64,000 nucleotides of DNA, taken from NCBI GenBank assembly GCA_045657625.1, contig JAZOTM010000017.1, positions 19,065 through 83,064 on the forward strand, read 5' to 3'. Positions 63,801-64,000 of this stretch are shown here, piece by piece. The notes under the pieces are model-generated. The model saw nothing but the letters and a program-made list of their open reading frames with translations. It ran no database searches and had not been told where the DNA came from. Each line of letters opens with the position of its first letter. The stretch's first letter is position 1. Origin of the DNA: JAZOTM01 sp045657625 (lineage in GTDB: Bacteria > Bacillota > Clostridia > Lachnospirales > Lachnospiraceae). A program made the translations under genes and the position numbers.

Positions 63801-64000
63801 CGTAAGCCAAGAAGGATATCAGCTAAGCTAAAAGAGCAGAGAAGGGATAAGGGAGATGAGGTCAAATGAAAAACTAAGTTCTAGTTGCACCTTGAAAAAC
63901 GGTCTGTAAGACGATTTTGACGAAATATTTCGATGAAATCCTCTTTTAAAGACCTGAAAAACGTGTTAAAATCGGCACATCGATTCTGTTTGTCTGCATG
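63801..64000. other. Unassigned edge sequence
   Basis: No gene is supported. On the minus strand a frame is open from the window edge to a stop at 63881 (39 codons, ending RLTDRFSRCN). The perfect palindrome CGAAATATTTCG lies near 63922. The remaining plus-strand sequence has no ribosome site or long frame. Confidence 0.3.

Noticed and set aside
63880..64000. 16S-23S spacer-like sequence or rRNA at the right edge
   Set aside because: The phrase GTTGCACCTTGAAAAAC resembles spacer text but no rRNA sequence follows within the window.
1..64000. CRISPR array or defence island
   Set aside because: No regularly spaced identical repeats with unique spacers were seen; the intergenic repeats at 33357-34305 have irregular spacing and diverged copies. 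Only a DUF4393 scrap hints at defence.

Overview
The window looks like chromosomal DNA of a low-GC, Gram-positive anaerobe of the Clostridia, most likely a Lachnospiraceae-type gut or rumen bacterium. The evidence is AGGAGG-type ribosome binding sites, TTGACA/TATAAT promoters, rubrerythrin, LytR-CpsA-Psr and HtrA-like envelope proteins, a membrane-anchored GH53 galactanase, PTS sugar uptake and relics of IS66 and IS110 elements. I do not name a species. Nearly every gene from 1 to 59100 is on the minus strand, so the locus is transcribed from right to left. No rRNA, tRNA or CRISPR array was recognised.

Region by region: (1) 1-15612 holds envelope and secreted proteins: a GH25 lysozyme-like protein cut by the window edge, a GtrB-type glycosyltransferase with a methyltransferase-like partner, an acyltransferase, the galactanase, a YARHG-domain protein, a GT2, an orphan carbamate kinase and an HtrA-like protease, several separated by clear terminators. 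(2) glmS (15781-17613) makes the amino-sugar precursor. (3) 17806-33246 is a Wzx/Wzy-type surface polysaccharide locus: LCP ligase, GT2, DUF1972 GT4, initiating phosphoglycosyltransferase, UDP-galactopyranose mutase, tandem-domain GT2s, flippase, a candidate polymerase and a DPM-like GT. Glf predicts galactofuranose in the polymer. (4) 33247-34436 is a 1.2-kb non-coding block made of nested repeats, ending in a large forked terminator. (5) 34437-55322 is a second glycan-modification locus: two MBOAT/SGNH acyl-transfer modules, GT-C-like multipass proteins, GtrA, DPM-like GT2, a CotH-type kinase and an anchored metallo-beta-lactamase-fold protein. Two reading frames in it appear broken by single-base changes. 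(6) 55582-60291 is a PTS operon (EIIBC, TIM-barrel protein, RpiB-like isomerase, AlsE-like epimerase) with a divergent LacI repressor and two palindromic operators; it fits import and conversion of D-allose or a related hexose to fructose 6-phosphate. (7) 60351-64000 is a decayed accessory edge: transglutaminase remnant, PsiE-like remnants, rubrerythrin, DUF4393 and IS110 scraps, an AlbA-type ATP-binding regulator and a miniature IS66 derivative that still has both terminal inverted repeats.

Together, regions 2 to 5 would make sugar precursors, assemble a lipid-linked repeat unit on the inner membrane face, flip and polymerise it, attach it to peptidoglycan through the LCP protein, and decorate surface glycans or proteins with acyl groups, lipid-linked sugars and possibly phosphate. 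The least explained items are the two SGNH proteins with a shared C-terminal domain that recalls the ILEI/FAM3 fold, the CotH kinase in a glycan locus, the intergenic repeat array, and the TIM-barrel protein of the allose-type operon.
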